Below are positions 26,538 to 35,248 of a DNA stretch of 64,000 nucleotides, piece by piece. Under the pieces are notes generated by a model, which was not told where the DNA came from, did no database searches, and saw nothing but the letters and a program-made list of their open reading frames with translations. Positions within the stretch are counted from its first letter, which is position 1. Each line of letters opens with the position of its first letter. The position numbers and the translations under genes were made by a program. This DNA is from Fibrobacter succinogenes. GTDB lineage: Bacteria; Fibrobacterota; Fibrobacteria; Fibrobacterales; Fibrobacteraceae. Where the stretch lies: the NCBI RefSeq assembly GCF_902779965.1, contig NZ_CACZDK010000005.1, positions 1 through 64,000 on the forward strand, written 5' to 3'.

Positions 26538-27560
26538 ATGAGTTTGAAAGAATCCATCAAGCAAATTCAAAAACGGGAGCTTATCACGCAAGACGAACTT
26601 ATCCGTCGTCTTGGCTGTTCCCGCAGTAGCCTTATGGAACGCGGCACCACCGAAGCAAATACGGCATTCAAACTTGCATTCGGAAACAACGAAACCAATA
26701 ACGCAAGCGACACACAAAACCCCAAATCTCAAGATTCTAAAGAACTCGAAAAGTTCCTCCCGTGGGTACGCAAGTTCCCCATCCGCGCTTTGCAAAACAA
26801 GGGACTCATTCCTGCAAACGCCAAAAATGCAGAACTCGTGCGCGCCGTTTTCCGCTTCATGCAAATCGGAAGCATTGCCGGATTCAACAACTACTATAGC
26901 ACCGCATTGCAAACTGCAAACCCGCAAACATACGCGGCATGGATCCGTTTAGGTGAACTCCAAGTCAAACGTCTAACAACAGACTTTACGCCTGAACAAG
27001 ATGCAATTCTTGCAAACCTAAAGTTTTTACGGAAAAACGTTTTTCTTCACGGTCAAAATTTGCGCAACGTCGCCCGAGAAGCTCTCCAAAATTGCGGAAT
27101 AGAATTCCTCGAAGTGGAACCGTTCCTCACCGCGCCCACCCCGACATGCGCTTTTTATTGGAGAGGTTACCGCCCCGTCATTCAGTTCCCGACAACCAAG
27201 ATAGACGATTCAAAATTCCTTGAAGCGCTGTTCCACGCGGTTGCACACGTGCTTTACCACCCCTTACGAACATCCTGCTTGCAACTCGGCAATCATGCGA
27301 TGCCAATTGCGGCGCAGCCCAACCCCTCCGCCGCCAAGAGCGTCCAAGAAATCGAAGCCGAAAAATTCGCCCAAGACATGCTCCTCTCCGAAGCCGAAGA
27401 ATGCGAACTCATCTGCTGCGGTCGCTTTAATGAGCGCCGTTGCATCCAACATTTTTCCGGCGTATTCCACGTGCGCCCAGGAATCCTCGTCGAGCGCTTA
27501 CAGCAACAAGGCAAAATCAAACGCAACTCGCTGCTGAACGATTTTAAAATCGCAGTTTAA
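26538..27560 (+). CDS. HTH protein with degenerate ImmA/IrrE-type peptidase domain
   Basis: 340 residues. The N-terminus (~1-45) could form a small helix-turn-helix (LITQDELIRRLGCSRSSLME). The C-terminal ~180 residues follow the layout of ImmA/IrrE metallopeptidases fused to HigA/XRE antitoxins: YRPVIQFPTTKIDDSKFLEA, then LFHAVAHVLYHP, then the distal EIEAEKFAQDMLLSE (third ligand E273). The zinc motif HExxH is HAVAH at 233-237 (CAC GCG GTT GCA CAC), so both His ligands remain but the catalytic Glu is Ala. It is probably a non-catalytic sensor or antitoxin-like regulator. No toxin partner is adjacent. No ribosome-binding site; TAGAAT directly precedes the ATG. Confidence 0.65.
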   Translation: MSLKESIKQIQKRELITQDELIRRLGCSRSSLMERGTTEANTAFKLAFGNNETNNASDTQNPKSQDSKELEKFLPWVRKFPIRALQNKGLIPANAKNAELVRAVFRFMQIGSIAGFNNYYSTALQTANPQTYAAWIRLGELQVKRLTTDFTPEQDAILANLKFLRKNVFLHGQNLRNVAREALQNCGIEFLEVEPFLTAPTPTCAFYWRGYRPVIQFPTTKIDDSKFLEALFHAVAHVLYHPLRTSCLQLGNHAMPIAAQPNPSAAKSVQEIEAEKFAQDMLLSEAEECELICCGRFNERRCIQHFSGVFHVRPGILVERLQQQGKIKRNSLLNDFKIAV

Positions 27561-27621
27561 AAGAAACGAAACATCACTGGATGTTTCGCGCTTCCGAGCC
27601 TATCCTGCAACATTTCGGCAT

Positions 27622-27650
27622 AAAAAAAATCCGGTCAAACCGGATTTTTC
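27622..27650. terminator. Bidirectional terminator
   Basis: AAAAAATCCGGT-CAA-ACCGGATTTTT forms a 9-bp stem flanked by A and T runs; it serves the convergent genes ending at 27560 and 27690. Confidence 0.85.
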
Positions 27651-27689
27651 GCATTCAAGTTTGCGCGCCGTCCTCACGCGCATCCCGAA

Positions 27690-28271
27690 CTAGTAGTTAA
27701 TTCCAAAGAACAGGTTGACGCTCTTGAAGCTCTTGCCAAAATCAACCTTGGAAGCGATGATATCAAAGCCAACACCGGCTTCCAGCTGAACTGCAGAATT
27801 GTGGAAGAAGTTTATACCAAGTTCGCCGCCAAGACTCATGCCCAAAGCCCAACGTTCACCGAAATCCCAATCATCAAAGTGGGAATCGAACTGCAAGCCC
27901 AAACCGAGACCGCCGCCAATAAACGGAGAAACATCATCATCAACGAAAGAATAGCGACCACCCAAAAGCATATTGCCATGGATCTGCCACCCTTCACCAA
28001 AAGTGAAGTTCCACGTACTGATTGCAGTGATTGCACCATGCGTCGTCATTTCCCAAATATGCCCATAACGGATAAGAGGGAATCCCATTTCTTTATCCTG
28101 TGACGTATTCTTTTCGGAATCTTCCCAGTTACGCCAGAAAGAAAGGCCAAAAGCAGCCGTCTGGAAACTATAGACCGGACGCTGGAGTTTTTTCTCCGGT
28201 TCAATGGTATCGTTGTTCTGGGCAAATGCCGCAAGAACGAGGAAGGAAATAAGTACTAATATCTTTTTCAT
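27690..28271 (-). CDS. Small outer-membrane beta-barrel protein
   Basis: 193 residues with a signal peptide (MKKILVLISFLVLAAFAQ). The mature part alternates polar and hydrophobic residues with repeated aromatic and Gly-rich strands (ISTWNFTFGEGWQIHGNMLL, SPFIGGGLGLGLQFDSHFDD) and ends in a strand with terminal Tyr (VNLFFGINY), the usual signal for outer-membrane insertion. Its size suggests an eight-stranded barrel like OmpA/OmpX types; no specific family recognised. It is transcribed divergently from murJ across a 72-base region that holds TATATTT boxes on both strands. Confidence 0.7.
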   Translation of the reverse strand: MKKILVLISFLVLAAFAQNNDTIEPEKKLQRPVYSFQTAAFGLSFWRNWEDSEKNTSQDKEMGFPLIRYGHIWEMTTHGAITAISTWNFTFGEGWQIHGNMLLGGRYSFVDDDVSPFIGGGLGLGLQFDSHFDDWDFGERWALGMSLGGELGINFFHNSAVQLEAGVGFDIIASKVDFGKSFKSVNLFFGINY

Positions 28272-28277
28272 AATAGG

Positions 28278-28284
28278 AAATATA
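28278..28284 (-). promoter_or_regulatory. TATATTT box before the barrel-protein gene
   Basis: The reverse strand reads TTTTTGTATATTTCC; the box ends six bases before the start codon at 28271, giving a very short leader. Confidence 0.35.
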
Positions 28285-28326
28285 CAAAAAGATTACACAA
28301 TAAGTTCAAAGAACATTTAACCATTC

Positions 28327-28333
28327 TATATTT
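28327..28333 (+). promoter_or_regulatory. TATATTT box before murJ
   Basis: TATATTT at 28327-28333 ends ten bases before the murJ ATG (28344), with no Shine-Dalgarno between them. Confidence 0.4.
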
Positions 28334-28343
28334 TACAGCACAC

Positions 28344-29936
28344 ATGAATAAAGCCGCTATTATTGTTGCCGTTTCGATGCTCCTGAGCCGCGTACTCGGG
28401 ATTTTCCGTGAAATGCTCCTTGCCCACGCTGCTGGCGTGTCGCTCGAAAAAAATGCACTCGACCTCGCGTTCATGATTCCAGACATCCTGAATCACGTGG
28501 TCAGCACCGGATTCTTGTCGATTATATTCATCCCGATTTTCACGGGCTACAAAGTCGCAGGTGACGAACGTGGCGGCTGGAAGTTCTTCAGCAACGTGCT
28601 CAATACGTTTGGAATTGCGCTCCTCATTCTCGTGATTCCGGCATTTATCTGGATGAAGGAACTCATCGCACTCCTGACCGTCGATGGCGTGACGCCCGAA
28701 CTTTTGGAACGCGCCACCTATTACGGGCGCATTATTCTTCCGGGGCAGATTTTCATTTTCGTGGGGAGCATCCTTGTCGCGGTACAGCATACCCGCAAGC
28801 AGTTCCTAATTCCCTCCCTCACGGGCCTCATCTACAACATCGCAATTGTGGGCGGCGGTGCCGCAGGCCTTGCCCTCACGAATTACACCGGCAATGATTA
28901 CGGACTCTCGGGATTTGCATGGGGCGTACCCGTCGGAGCGTTCATCGGATTTTTCGCCCTCCAGATTTTTGGAGCCAAGCGCGGCGGTGTTCATTATGAA
29001 TTTATCATTGAACCCAAGCACCCTGACATTATTCGTTACTTCAAGATGATGCTCCCCATGTCTCTTGGCGTGGGTTCCATGTTCGGTCTTGAATTTATCA
29101 TCCGAAGCTTTGGTGCAAATTTCGGCACAAGCGGCATTTCGAGCCTCAACTATGCTTACCGCGTCATGTACACGCTCGTCGCTGTATTCGGCTTCTCGGT
29201 CTCGGTCACGAGCTATCCCGACATGGCTCGTCTCGTCAAGGAAGGCGACTTCCCGCAACTCAACCGCAAAATCTGGAAGAGCCTCTCGCGCATGTTCTGC
29301 ATCTTGATTCCAGCAGTTGTCGCCGTGTGGGCACTCAGCTTCCCCGCCGTGCGCATCCTCTTTGAACGTGGCGCATTCCACCGCGAAACGACCGAAGCGA
29401 TTTCTGAAATTCTCCGCTGGTACTTGCCCGTGAGCCTTGGGCTCTGCCTGCAGGCGGTTCTCGTCCGCAGCTTCTACGCTTGCGAACGCATGTGGGTCCC
29501 CACACTTTTGAATACCGGCATTTTTGCAGCAACCATTCCCGCCTACATTTTGCTGGGCGAACCCGAAGTGGGTCTTGGCATCAAGAGCGTCCCGATTATC
29601 GGCGCTACAGGCGCAATACTGCAAGTGATTTCGATGATCTTTATGTGGGCAAAGAAGAACGGCACTGACGGCATGAAGGATGCGCTCCTCAATATGGCAC
29701 GTGCACTCGTCGCCTTCGGCATCATGATTGCAGCCGCCATCGGTCTTGATTGCATTTCGGATGATTTTGTCCGCAATGCAAACTTTGTAACGCTCGTCGT
29801 TTACGCTTGCGCCGCAGGCATTGCGCTCTTTACGCTCACGCTTATTGTCCAGCGCTACCTCGGCAGCAAAGACGCCAAGGACATTTTAAACGAACTTCTT
29901 GGGAAAGTGCTCCGCAAGTTGCACCTAGCGCATTAA
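28344..29936 (+). CDS. murJ: Lipid II flippase MurJ (MviN)
   Basis: 530 residues with ~14 predicted membrane segments, the usual size of MurJ. MurJ flips the peptidoglycan precursor lipid II across the inner membrane. The N-terminus (VAVSMLLSRVLGIFREMLLA) is the classic MurJ signature with the conserved Arg residues; further conserved stretches are FFSNVLNTFGIALL, MLPMSLGVGSMFGLEFIIRS, and FERGAFHRETTEA, in which the FERGxF motif is diagnostic. It starts at 28344 with no Shine-Dalgarno and a TATATTT box just upstream. Appears monocistronic; repeats follow. Confidence 0.95.
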   Translation: MNKAAIIVAVSMLLSRVLGIFREMLLAHAAGVSLEKNALDLAFMIPDILNHVVSTGFLSIIFIPIFTGYKVAGDERGGWKFFSNVLNTFGIALLILVIPAFIWMKELIALLTVDGVTPELLERATYYGRIILPGQIFIFVGSILVAVQHTRKQFLIPSLTGLIYNIAIVGGGAAGLALTNYTGNDYGLSGFAWGVPVGAFIGFFALQIFGAKRGGVHYEFIIEPKHPDIIRYFKMMLPMSLGVGSMFGLEFIIRSFGANFGTSGISSLNYAYRVMYTLVAVFGFSVSVTSYPDMARLVKEGDFPQLNRKIWKSLSRMFCILIPAVVAVWALSFPAVRILFERGAFHRETTEAISEILRWYLPVSLGLCLQAVLVRSFYACERMWVPTLLNTGIFAATIPAYILLGEPEVGLGIKSVPIIGATGAILQVISMIFMWAKKNGTDGMKDALLNMARALVAFGIMIAAAIGLDCISDDFVRNANFVTLVVYACAAGIALFTLTLIVQRYLGSKDAKDILNELLGKVLRKLHLAH

Positions 29937-30110
29937 GCGCCTTCGGCGCAGTTACTAGTTAATAGTCACTTCGCCCTACGGGCTAGTTACTAGTCTTTAG
30001 TTATTAGAGAATCTTGAAAAAAAGTCATTCTCGACTGAGCGTAGCGAAGGAGGGAATCCATACATTGTACCATAAAAAATTATGGATGGGGTAACCCCCT
30101 CCCTTTAGGT
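29937..30110. repeat. Low-complexity and dispersed repeats
   Basis: Contains CGCCTTCGGCGC, several TAGTTACTAGT/TAGTTAATAGT words, a GTCATTCTCGACTGAGCG...GGGAATCCA element (30024-30060) and GGGTAACCCCCTCCC. No gene here. Confidence 0.6.
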
Positions 30111-30141
30111 TCAGTAAGCTCAAAACTTTTTTCCGTATTCA

Positions 30142-30501
30142 TCACCTTTCTGGCGGTAAAATTTCTTCTGGCAACGATCCGTAGCTAGAGACTTTATCGC
30201 CTTCAAAGCCGTTGATCATCCATTTGACGAAACCCACAGTTCCGCCAAGCACGGCGCCAGTTGCAAAGCCTACCCCAGCAGCACTCAATGCAACAAGTTT
30301 GAAAGGAAATAGGCGAATATCCATTACATCCACTGCACGCAAACAACCACTACCATTCGTAGCCACGAACCAACCGGGGACTGCCATAGCCGTTGCAGTA
30401 TTCGCCCCATAACGAATCATGGGGTTCGGGTTCTTGTTTGATGCACAACCAACAAGGCTCAACACAAGCAACATGCAAACGACTAGCTTCAAAAGACTCA
30501 T
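30142..30501 (-). CDS. Small lipoprotein with Gly-rich hydrophobic segment
   Basis: 119 residues. Signal peptide with lipobox LSLVGC (C19), so exported and lipidated. A Gly/Ala-rich hydrophobic stretch (VALSAAGVGFATGAVLGGTV then GFVKW, ~70-95) may pack in the membrane like the glycine-zipper lipoproteins. The tail SSYGSLPEEILPPER is hydrophilic. Family not recognised. It is last of three minus-strand genes (30142-31701) that lie 40 and 6 bases apart and may form an operon. Confidence 0.65.
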   Translation of the reverse strand: MSLLKLVVCMLLVLSLVGCASNKNPNPMIRYGANTATAMAVPGWFVATNGSGCLRAVDVMDIRLFPFKLVALSAAGVGFATGAVLGGTVGFVKWMINGFEGDKVSSYGSLPEEILPPER

Positions 30502-30540
30502 ACTCGCAATATAAAGAATTTCAAAAGGAGAATTCTGAAT

Positions 30541-30789
30541 TTACCTTAATTTCACACCATATTCAGAATCAAAACCAGCCCTAAAACGACCTAGAGTAGC
30601 CCCATTTTCTAGAGTTCCACCTGCATTATAAGCCTCAGGAAGCGAGGAATCAGCAGAAAAACCTTTTTTGGAACCATACGCTCCATGAAGCATCAGAACA
30701 CTATAATTTTCAATGGATTTCATCGGTTTGGGAATAGACCAACAATTAATGGCAAAAGCCATTATCAATACAAATAGATATTTCATCAT
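30541..30789 (-). pseudogene. Truncated secreted alpha/beta-hydrolase-like remnant
   Basis: 82 residues with signal peptide MMKYLFVLIMAFAINCWS and the segment YSVLMLHGAYGSKKGF. That segment looks like the beginning of an alpha/beta hydrolase (LHG oxyanion region), followed by SSLPEAYNAGGTLENGATLG. The normal fold needs more than 200 residues with a later GxSxG and His; here the frame stops after FDSEYGVKLR and only 40 bases separate it from the next gene. It still has a ribosome-binding site (AGGAAG). I read it as the 5' remnant of a larger hydrolase, although a genuine small secreted protein cannot be excluded. Confidence 0.45.
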
Positions 30790-30795
30790 ATCTTC

Positions 30796-31701
30796 CTATT
30801 TCAAATAAATTACAGTTCCATCATTTCGATAAAATTCTAATTCCCTATTTCCCGTCCATTTTACATCAGAGCAAGTTATTTCATTTTTTATCAAAGAACA
30901 AATTCGCACCCCCAATTCCATCATATTTCCGCTAAAATGACCTTCATAAATTTTTTCCATTGGAGCAAAAATACTATCCGACCCATTTTTTAAGACAAAG
31001 CTATTTCCATTTTCTTTATTTAAAACAAGACAATACACATCATTTCCCCAAGCTCTCACATCATCGCATTCTCTAATCCATTCTAAATCTTTATCAATGC
31101 GCTTATATACAACTGTTTTCGCAACAGTATCCAGCACCGCATACTGGCAGCTGTCTCCTCCTGCATTTAACGACTTTTCATTACGCACAATAAATGTTCC
31201 GTCAACCCATTCCTTTACAGAATTTCCTCTAAACACAACAGAACACCCTTCCAAATTTCGATTAAACGATATTTTATGAGGTTTTTCCCCTATTTTCCAT
31301 AAAGAAATTGAATTTTCTCGCTGTACATTTAGATGTCCCCAAATTACAGAATCAGAGAATTGACCATCCCACAAACCAAGAGTCCAGCTTCCAGAAATCG
31401 AATCACACCATCTTGGACCATCTTCCTGCACCCGGTAATTATAAACACACAGCCTTGCATTTTCACAACCATCATCTTCAAGATACTCCCCATTCCAACG
31501 ATCTGTATATTCATGCCAACAGCGGTAATCTTCAACCATCACCAACGAATCATCAACAAAACCCATCACCTTAGCTCCGCTTCGTTTTTCTTCCCATTCG
31601 AAAGTAGTATCCGAACACCCCCACATGCATACGCATGCAAAGGCAACCACCAAAACAGCGAGCACTTTTCTTAGCCCAAACTTGTTCATTTTATTTTCCA
31701 T
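30796..31701 (-). CDS. Lipoprotein of unknown function
   Basis: About 301 residues. The start at 31701 is chosen because it has an AGGAG eight bases upstream and begins a proper signal peptide (MENKMNKFGLRKVLAVLVVA, lipobox Cys at 29); an upstream in-frame ATG (31845) would place 48 extra residues before it. The mature protein is rich in Trp and Cys and beta-strand-like (VMGFVDDSLVMVEDYRCWHE, LWDGQFSDSVIWGHLNV), suggesting a repeated-strand fold such as a propeller. No family recognised. It is probably cotranscribed with the remnant and the small lipoprotein downstream. Confidence 0.65.
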   Translation of the reverse strand: MENKMNKFGLRKVLAVLVVAFACVCMWGCSDTTFEWEEKRSGAKVMGFVDDSLVMVEDYRCWHEYTDRWNGEYLEDDGCENARLCVYNYRVQEDGPRWCDSISGSWTLGLWDGQFSDSVIWGHLNVQRENSISLWKIGEKPHKISFNRNLEGCSVVFRGNSVKEWVDGTFIVRNEKSLNAGGDSCQYAVLDTVAKTVVYKRIDKDLEWIRECDDVRAWGNDVYCLVLNKENGNSFVLKNGSDSIFAPMEKIYEGHFSGNMMELGVRICSLIKNEITCSDVKWTGNRELEFYRNDGTVIYLK

Positions 31702-32044
31702 AAGAGGTTCTCCTATGTTTAAAATTTTCCAATATAAATTTACATACAAAAGTGTTATATGCAAGAGCAAGACTTTACTGGATTGATGGCTGCGCCGTCC
31801 GAGGCTTCGGCTCAAAAAACATCGAAAAACGAATGAAGCAGTCAAATTTATTTGACTATTTCTGAGTTCAAGATGTGACGCGAAGCGTCAAATAAGTCTG
31901 CAAGCAGCCCTGCTTTATTCGCCTTGCACTCTTTTCTTCACCCTTTGGGTTCAGGATGACGAAAAAGCGGGTTCAGAATGACGTAGAAAAAAGCGATGCC
32001 GGAACGGAGTCCGGCATGACATTTTACTGAATAACAGCTATGAA
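31702..32044. repeat. Repeat-rich intergenic region
   Basis: No gene seen. Upstream region of the lipoprotein gene to ~31770; then dispersed repeat text: ACTGGATTGATGG, GACGCGAAGCGTC hairpin (~31877), TTCAGGATGACGAAAAAGC, TTCAGAATGACGTAG, and GATGCCGGAACGGAGTCCGGCATGACA (a CCGGC hairpin unit near 31997-32021). Same family as 16292-16648, 50383-50460 and 60060-60130. Confidence 0.55.
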
Positions 32045-33850
32045 CTATCTCTTACCGTCGCGCATTCTATACAGCACGCAAGCGATATCGATAGGGCGCG
32101 GGAGGCTCATTTCGCGGCTTAGGCCTTGCGGCAAATTGCGGAATCCGACATTCTTGATTTTTTCGCAGAGCGCATTGATGCGTTCCATAATCGTTGCAGA
32201 CTTTTGCGGCTCACCATTTGCAGAATCATTGTTGCTCGCTGCATTCTGGCAGAGGTTCAACAGCATAAAGCCTGCACCGAATCGCTGTTGCTTATCCACG
32301 AGCGCTCCCGCCTTAGATGTATCCGAAACGAGGAACCCAATTTGCAATAAAGTATCGCCCGAAATTTTGACTTTCACTTGGCGCTCTACAGCAGATGCAG
32401 GGCGAAGTGACGGGAGCAACGGTTTCACGTATTCAGCAAAGTCGCGACACTGCGGTTCCACAAATGCGGGCAAGTTAGGCGCGATTTTTGCGGCATCACC
32501 GACGCAACTACCTGCACCATCCACGCCAACCGTTCCAGCAGCCGAACCAACAACACTATCAGCAAGCCCCGCCGCTACATTCTTTCCATTAATTCTTGCA
32601 CATTCCGCCTTGTACGAAGCCATCACGATAATGTTGTCTGCCAAATCCAAAAAATCACCGCAGGCGCCAGCTACCAGAATAAAGCTACGATTCTGGATTT
32701 CACGGATGCGGTCCGTCAGCGGGATAAGCGGTTCGCGATCATCGCCCAAGAGCCTCCTCACACGGACATCGCGAATCAAAAAGTTCACAGCAGAGGAGTC
32801 TTCGTCAATCAAAAACACATCGCTCCCAGCTTCCATCGCTTCCATCAAGTTTGCGGCCTCGCTCGTCGAACCCGATGCACAAGCGGTCGTAAAGTTCTTT
32901 GTCGAAATTCCGCCCGGCAAATCACGCACAAACTGCGATAGGTCTGTTCCGCGAACGCTGCGGCCATCTTCAACGCCCACGCGCACCGCCGATTCGCTAA
33001 TGACAATGCCTTCGCGGCCATCGCCCGGAATATGCGGGTAAACAGCCTTCGTGAGCGCCTGCAACAAAGTCGATTTTCCATGGAACGCCCCGCCCGAAAT
33101 CACGGTAATGCCTTTCGGGATTCCCATACCGCGAATCTCGCGACCGTTTGCGACAAGCGTCACCGCCATTTCAGCAGGCGCGGTAAACGGCACAGCCCCT
33201 TCCATCGGGAGTTCACTAAGTCCCGACGCGCGCGGCAAAACAGCACCATCCGGCACAAACGCACAAAGTCCACGTTCTTCAAGCTGCGACAAAATTTCCT
33301 TGCGCTCGGCAAGCACGCGGTAATGTTCAACAAGTTCAGGCTCAACACCATCCGGCTTTGACTCGCCCGAATTATAAAGCGCCGCCGAAACCAAGTCCGG
33401 GAGCACCATCGTCAAAATCTCGGCAGCAGCTTCGGCCTGGATTTTGCGACCATCGCCCGGCAAGCGCACTTGCAGACAAGCCCGCAGTTCACCATTATCG
33501 ACCCAAAGCGCGTTCCGCACCAGCATTTCAGGTCCAGCAGTGTCAAAAACAACCGCGGCATCCCTATCGGGATACTTTTCACGAACAAGTGCAGAAAGTT
33601 TACGGTAAAGAAAATCGCTCAACGCGAGGCGCCGTTCAAAAGAGCTACCCCATTCGCTTGGGAACCCCAGCATCAGCAAGTTCGACTTAATTATCACACG
33701 CGAAGCCGGTGCATACGGGTCACCCTGCACATGGAGAAATTCCAGCACAAAGTCACCAAAATCCCACGTCCTATCCGCGAGGGATTTGTAAAGCCCATAA
33801 TTTTTCCCTTGTAAACTGCGAATTTTTTGATAAAGCGCTTTCATGTACAA
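32045..33850 (-). CDS. COG3044-type predicted ABC-class ATPase
   Basis: 601 residues (599 if the second ATG at 33844 is used), close to the usual length of COG3044 (ABC_ATPase) proteins. Walker A is GGAFHGKSTLLQAL at ~265; Walker B-like SDVFLIDEDSSAVNFLIRD is at ~350; a signature-like TACASGSTSEAANLMEA segment precedes it. These soluble ATPases have no membrane domain, and their role is unknown; some authors place them near nucleic-acid metabolism. The C-terminal ~70 residues (INALCEKIKNVGFRNLPQGL then SREMSLPRPIDIACVLYR) are typical. No ribosome-binding site. Solitary and divergent from the PEGA gene. Confidence 0.85.
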   Translation of the reverse strand: MYMKALYQKIRSLQGKNYGLYKSLADRTWDFGDFVLEFLHVQGDPYAPASRVIIKSNLLMLGFPSEWGSSFERRLALSDFLYRKLSALVREKYPDRDAAVVFDTAGPEMLVRNALWVDNGELRACLQVRLPGDGRKIQAEAAAEILTMVLPDLVSAALYNSGESKPDGVEPELVEHYRVLAERKEILSQLEERGLCAFVPDGAVLPRASGLSELPMEGAVPFTAPAEMAVTLVANGREIRGMGIPKGITVISGGAFHGKSTLLQALTKAVYPHIPGDGREGIVISESAVRVGVEDGRSVRGTDLSQFVRDLPGGISTKNFTTACASGSTSEAANLMEAMEAGSDVFLIDEDSSAVNFLIRDVRVRRLLGDDREPLIPLTDRIREIQNRSFILVAGACGDFLDLADNIIVMASYKAECARINGKNVAAGLADSVVGSAAGTVGVDGAGSCVGDAAKIAPNLPAFVEPQCRDFAEYVKPLLPSLRPASAVERQVKVKISGDTLLQIGFLVSDTSKAGALVDKQQRFGAGFMLLNLCQNAASNNDSANGEPQKSATIMERINALCEKIKNVGFRNLPQGLSREMSLPRPIDIACVLYRMRDGKR

Positions 33851-33975
33851 AAATTAGTTAATCCAGACCAAATATTTACGTACTTTTTACGGCACTTTAA
33901 CATTTATCCATGTAAAAAAGAATTAAATTCTTAATGTCTAATAAACCATTTACAAGCAAAACAGGAGTACCTGCA

Positions 33976-34524
33976 ATGAAAAAGCTGTATATTTTTGCCT
34001 TGATGATGGCTTTCCTCTTCACGACCGTTGTCGCTGACGAAGAAGATCCACCTCCGCGTGGCAAGGCCGCAACCATTAATATCATTACCGAACCGCCTAA
34101 TAGCGATGTGTTCCTTGGTGGTGAACCTCTCGGCAAGAGCCCGATCAAGGATAAAGAAGTCAAGTCTGGCCGCCAGACTCTCGTTGTTATCGACCAGGGC
34201 TTTGAACTCGTCAACAAGCGCGTGAACGTCTGGCCGGGCAAGGATAGTCGCAACAACTTCGACTTCAGCACCAAGATTCCGAAGGGCCACATTAAGATCA
34301 CGACCAATCCGCCGCGCTGCCTCATCTTCGTCGATGGCGAACAGGCTGACAAGACAGATGGTGCAGAACTCGTTGTTCACAACCTTGACGCAGGTGACCA
34401 CATGGTTCGCGCACAGTGCAGCAACCGCAAGAGCGCAGAAGCACTCGTGACCGTCAAGGGCGAAGAAACGGCAGAAGTTCATCTTGACGCTACCAGCGGT
34501 TCCAAGAAGAAGAAGAAACGTTAA
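33976..34524 (+). CDS. Secreted PEGA-domain protein
   Basis: 182 residues from the chosen start MKKLYIFALMMAFLFTTVVA (AGGAG eight bases upstream; an earlier in-frame ATG at 33934 has no site and would bury the signal peptide). Two tandem PEGA domains follow: residues ~33-98 (INIITEPPNSDVFLGGEPLG) and ~101-170 (IKITTNPPRCLIFVDGEQAD), each with the PPxxxVFVDG-like beta-hairpin. PEGA domains are extracytoplasmic and often found in surface or S-layer-associated proteins. The tail KKKKKR may bind anionic polymers. A strong terminator follows, so it is probably monocistronic. Confidence 0.85.
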   Translation: MKKLYIFALMMAFLFTTVVADEEDPPPRGKAATINIITEPPNSDVFLGGEPLGKSPIKDKEVKSGRQTLVVIDQGFELVNKRVNVWPGKDSRNNFDFSTKIPKGHIKITTNPPRCLIFVDGEQADKTDGAELVVHNLDAGDHMVRAQCSNRKSAEALVTVKGEETAEVHLDATSGSKKKKKR

Positions 34525-34562
34525 TCCGCGTTTTTCGAACGAAAAATTGATTTTTTTCAAAG

Positions 34563-34588
34563 AACTCTCCGTTTGGAGAGTTTTTTTT
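34563..34588 (+). terminator. Terminator after PEGA gene
   Basis: AACTCTCC (34563-34570) and GGAGAGTT (34575-34582) with a GTTT loop, followed by a T-run. Confidence 0.85.
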
Positions 34589-34639
34589 ATGTTTTTTTTG
34601 TATGTTTATAACAAAACATTTCCAATCTAGGAGAAAAAA

Positions 34640-35248
34640 ATGTCTAAAATTTGGATTTTTGCCCTCTGCGCAGGCCTCGCTTTCCTCTCTGGTTGCGCTA
34701 GTGACGGTGGTAAAAAAGTCACCCGCCTCGACGCAAACTCTGTTACCGACCTCTCCGGCAGTTGGAACGATACCGACTCCCGCCTCGTCGCCGAAGAAAT
34801 GATCAACGACTGCCTCGGTCGTCCGTGGTACAGCCAGTTCTCCGCCCAGAAGGGTTCCGTGCCGACTATCGTGATTGGCAAAGTTCGCAACAAGAGCCAC
34901 GAACATATCCGCGTTGAAACGTTCATCAAGGATATTGAACGCGCCCTCATCAATTCCGGCAAGGCCGAATTCGTTGCAAACGCCAACGAACGTGGCGACC
35001 TCCGCGATGAGCTTGCAGACCAGCAGGGCAACGTTACTGAAGAAACGATGAAGGACGCAGGCATGGAAATCGGCGCAGACCTCATGCTCACCGGCACCAT
35101 AAACTCCGTCATCGACCAGGAAGGCGGCGAACAGGTCGTCTTCTACCAGATCGACATGGAACTCACCGACATCCAGAGCCACCGCAAGGTTTGGATTGGC
35201 GACAAGAAAATCAAGAAGTACATGTCCAAGAGCAGCGTGAAGTTCTAG
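34640..35248 (+). CDS. lpoB: LpoB-like penicillin-binding-protein activator lipoprotein
   Basis: 202 residues. Lipobox AFLSGC (C19), then a short linker and a LpoB-type domain: SWNDTDSRLVAEEMINDCLG, PTIVIGKVRNKSHEHIRVET, FIKDIERALINSGKAEFVAN, ADLMLTGTINSVIDQ and FYQIDMELTDIQSHRKVW. In E. coli LpoB is an outer-membrane lipoprotein that reaches through the periplasm to activate PBP1b. The linker here is short, so it may act differently. AGGAG ribosome-binding site eight bases upstream. A COG3014 lipoprotein gene follows, a frequent neighbour of LpoB-like genes. Confidence 0.85.
   Translation: MSKIWIFALCAGLAFLSGCASDGGKKVTRLDANSVTDLSGSWNDTDSRLVAEEMINDCLGRPWYSQFSAQKGSVPTIVIGKVRNKSHEHIRVETFIKDIERALINSGKAEFVANANERGDLRDELADQQGNVTEETMKDAGMEIGADLMLTGTINSVIDQEGGEQVVFYQIDMELTDIQSHRKVWIGDKKIKKYMSKSSVKF

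Noticed and set aside
30796-31845. Long N-terminal extension of the lipoprotein at 30796
   Set aside because: The extension has no ribosome-binding site and would precede an obvious signal peptide; the start at 31701 has AGGAG.
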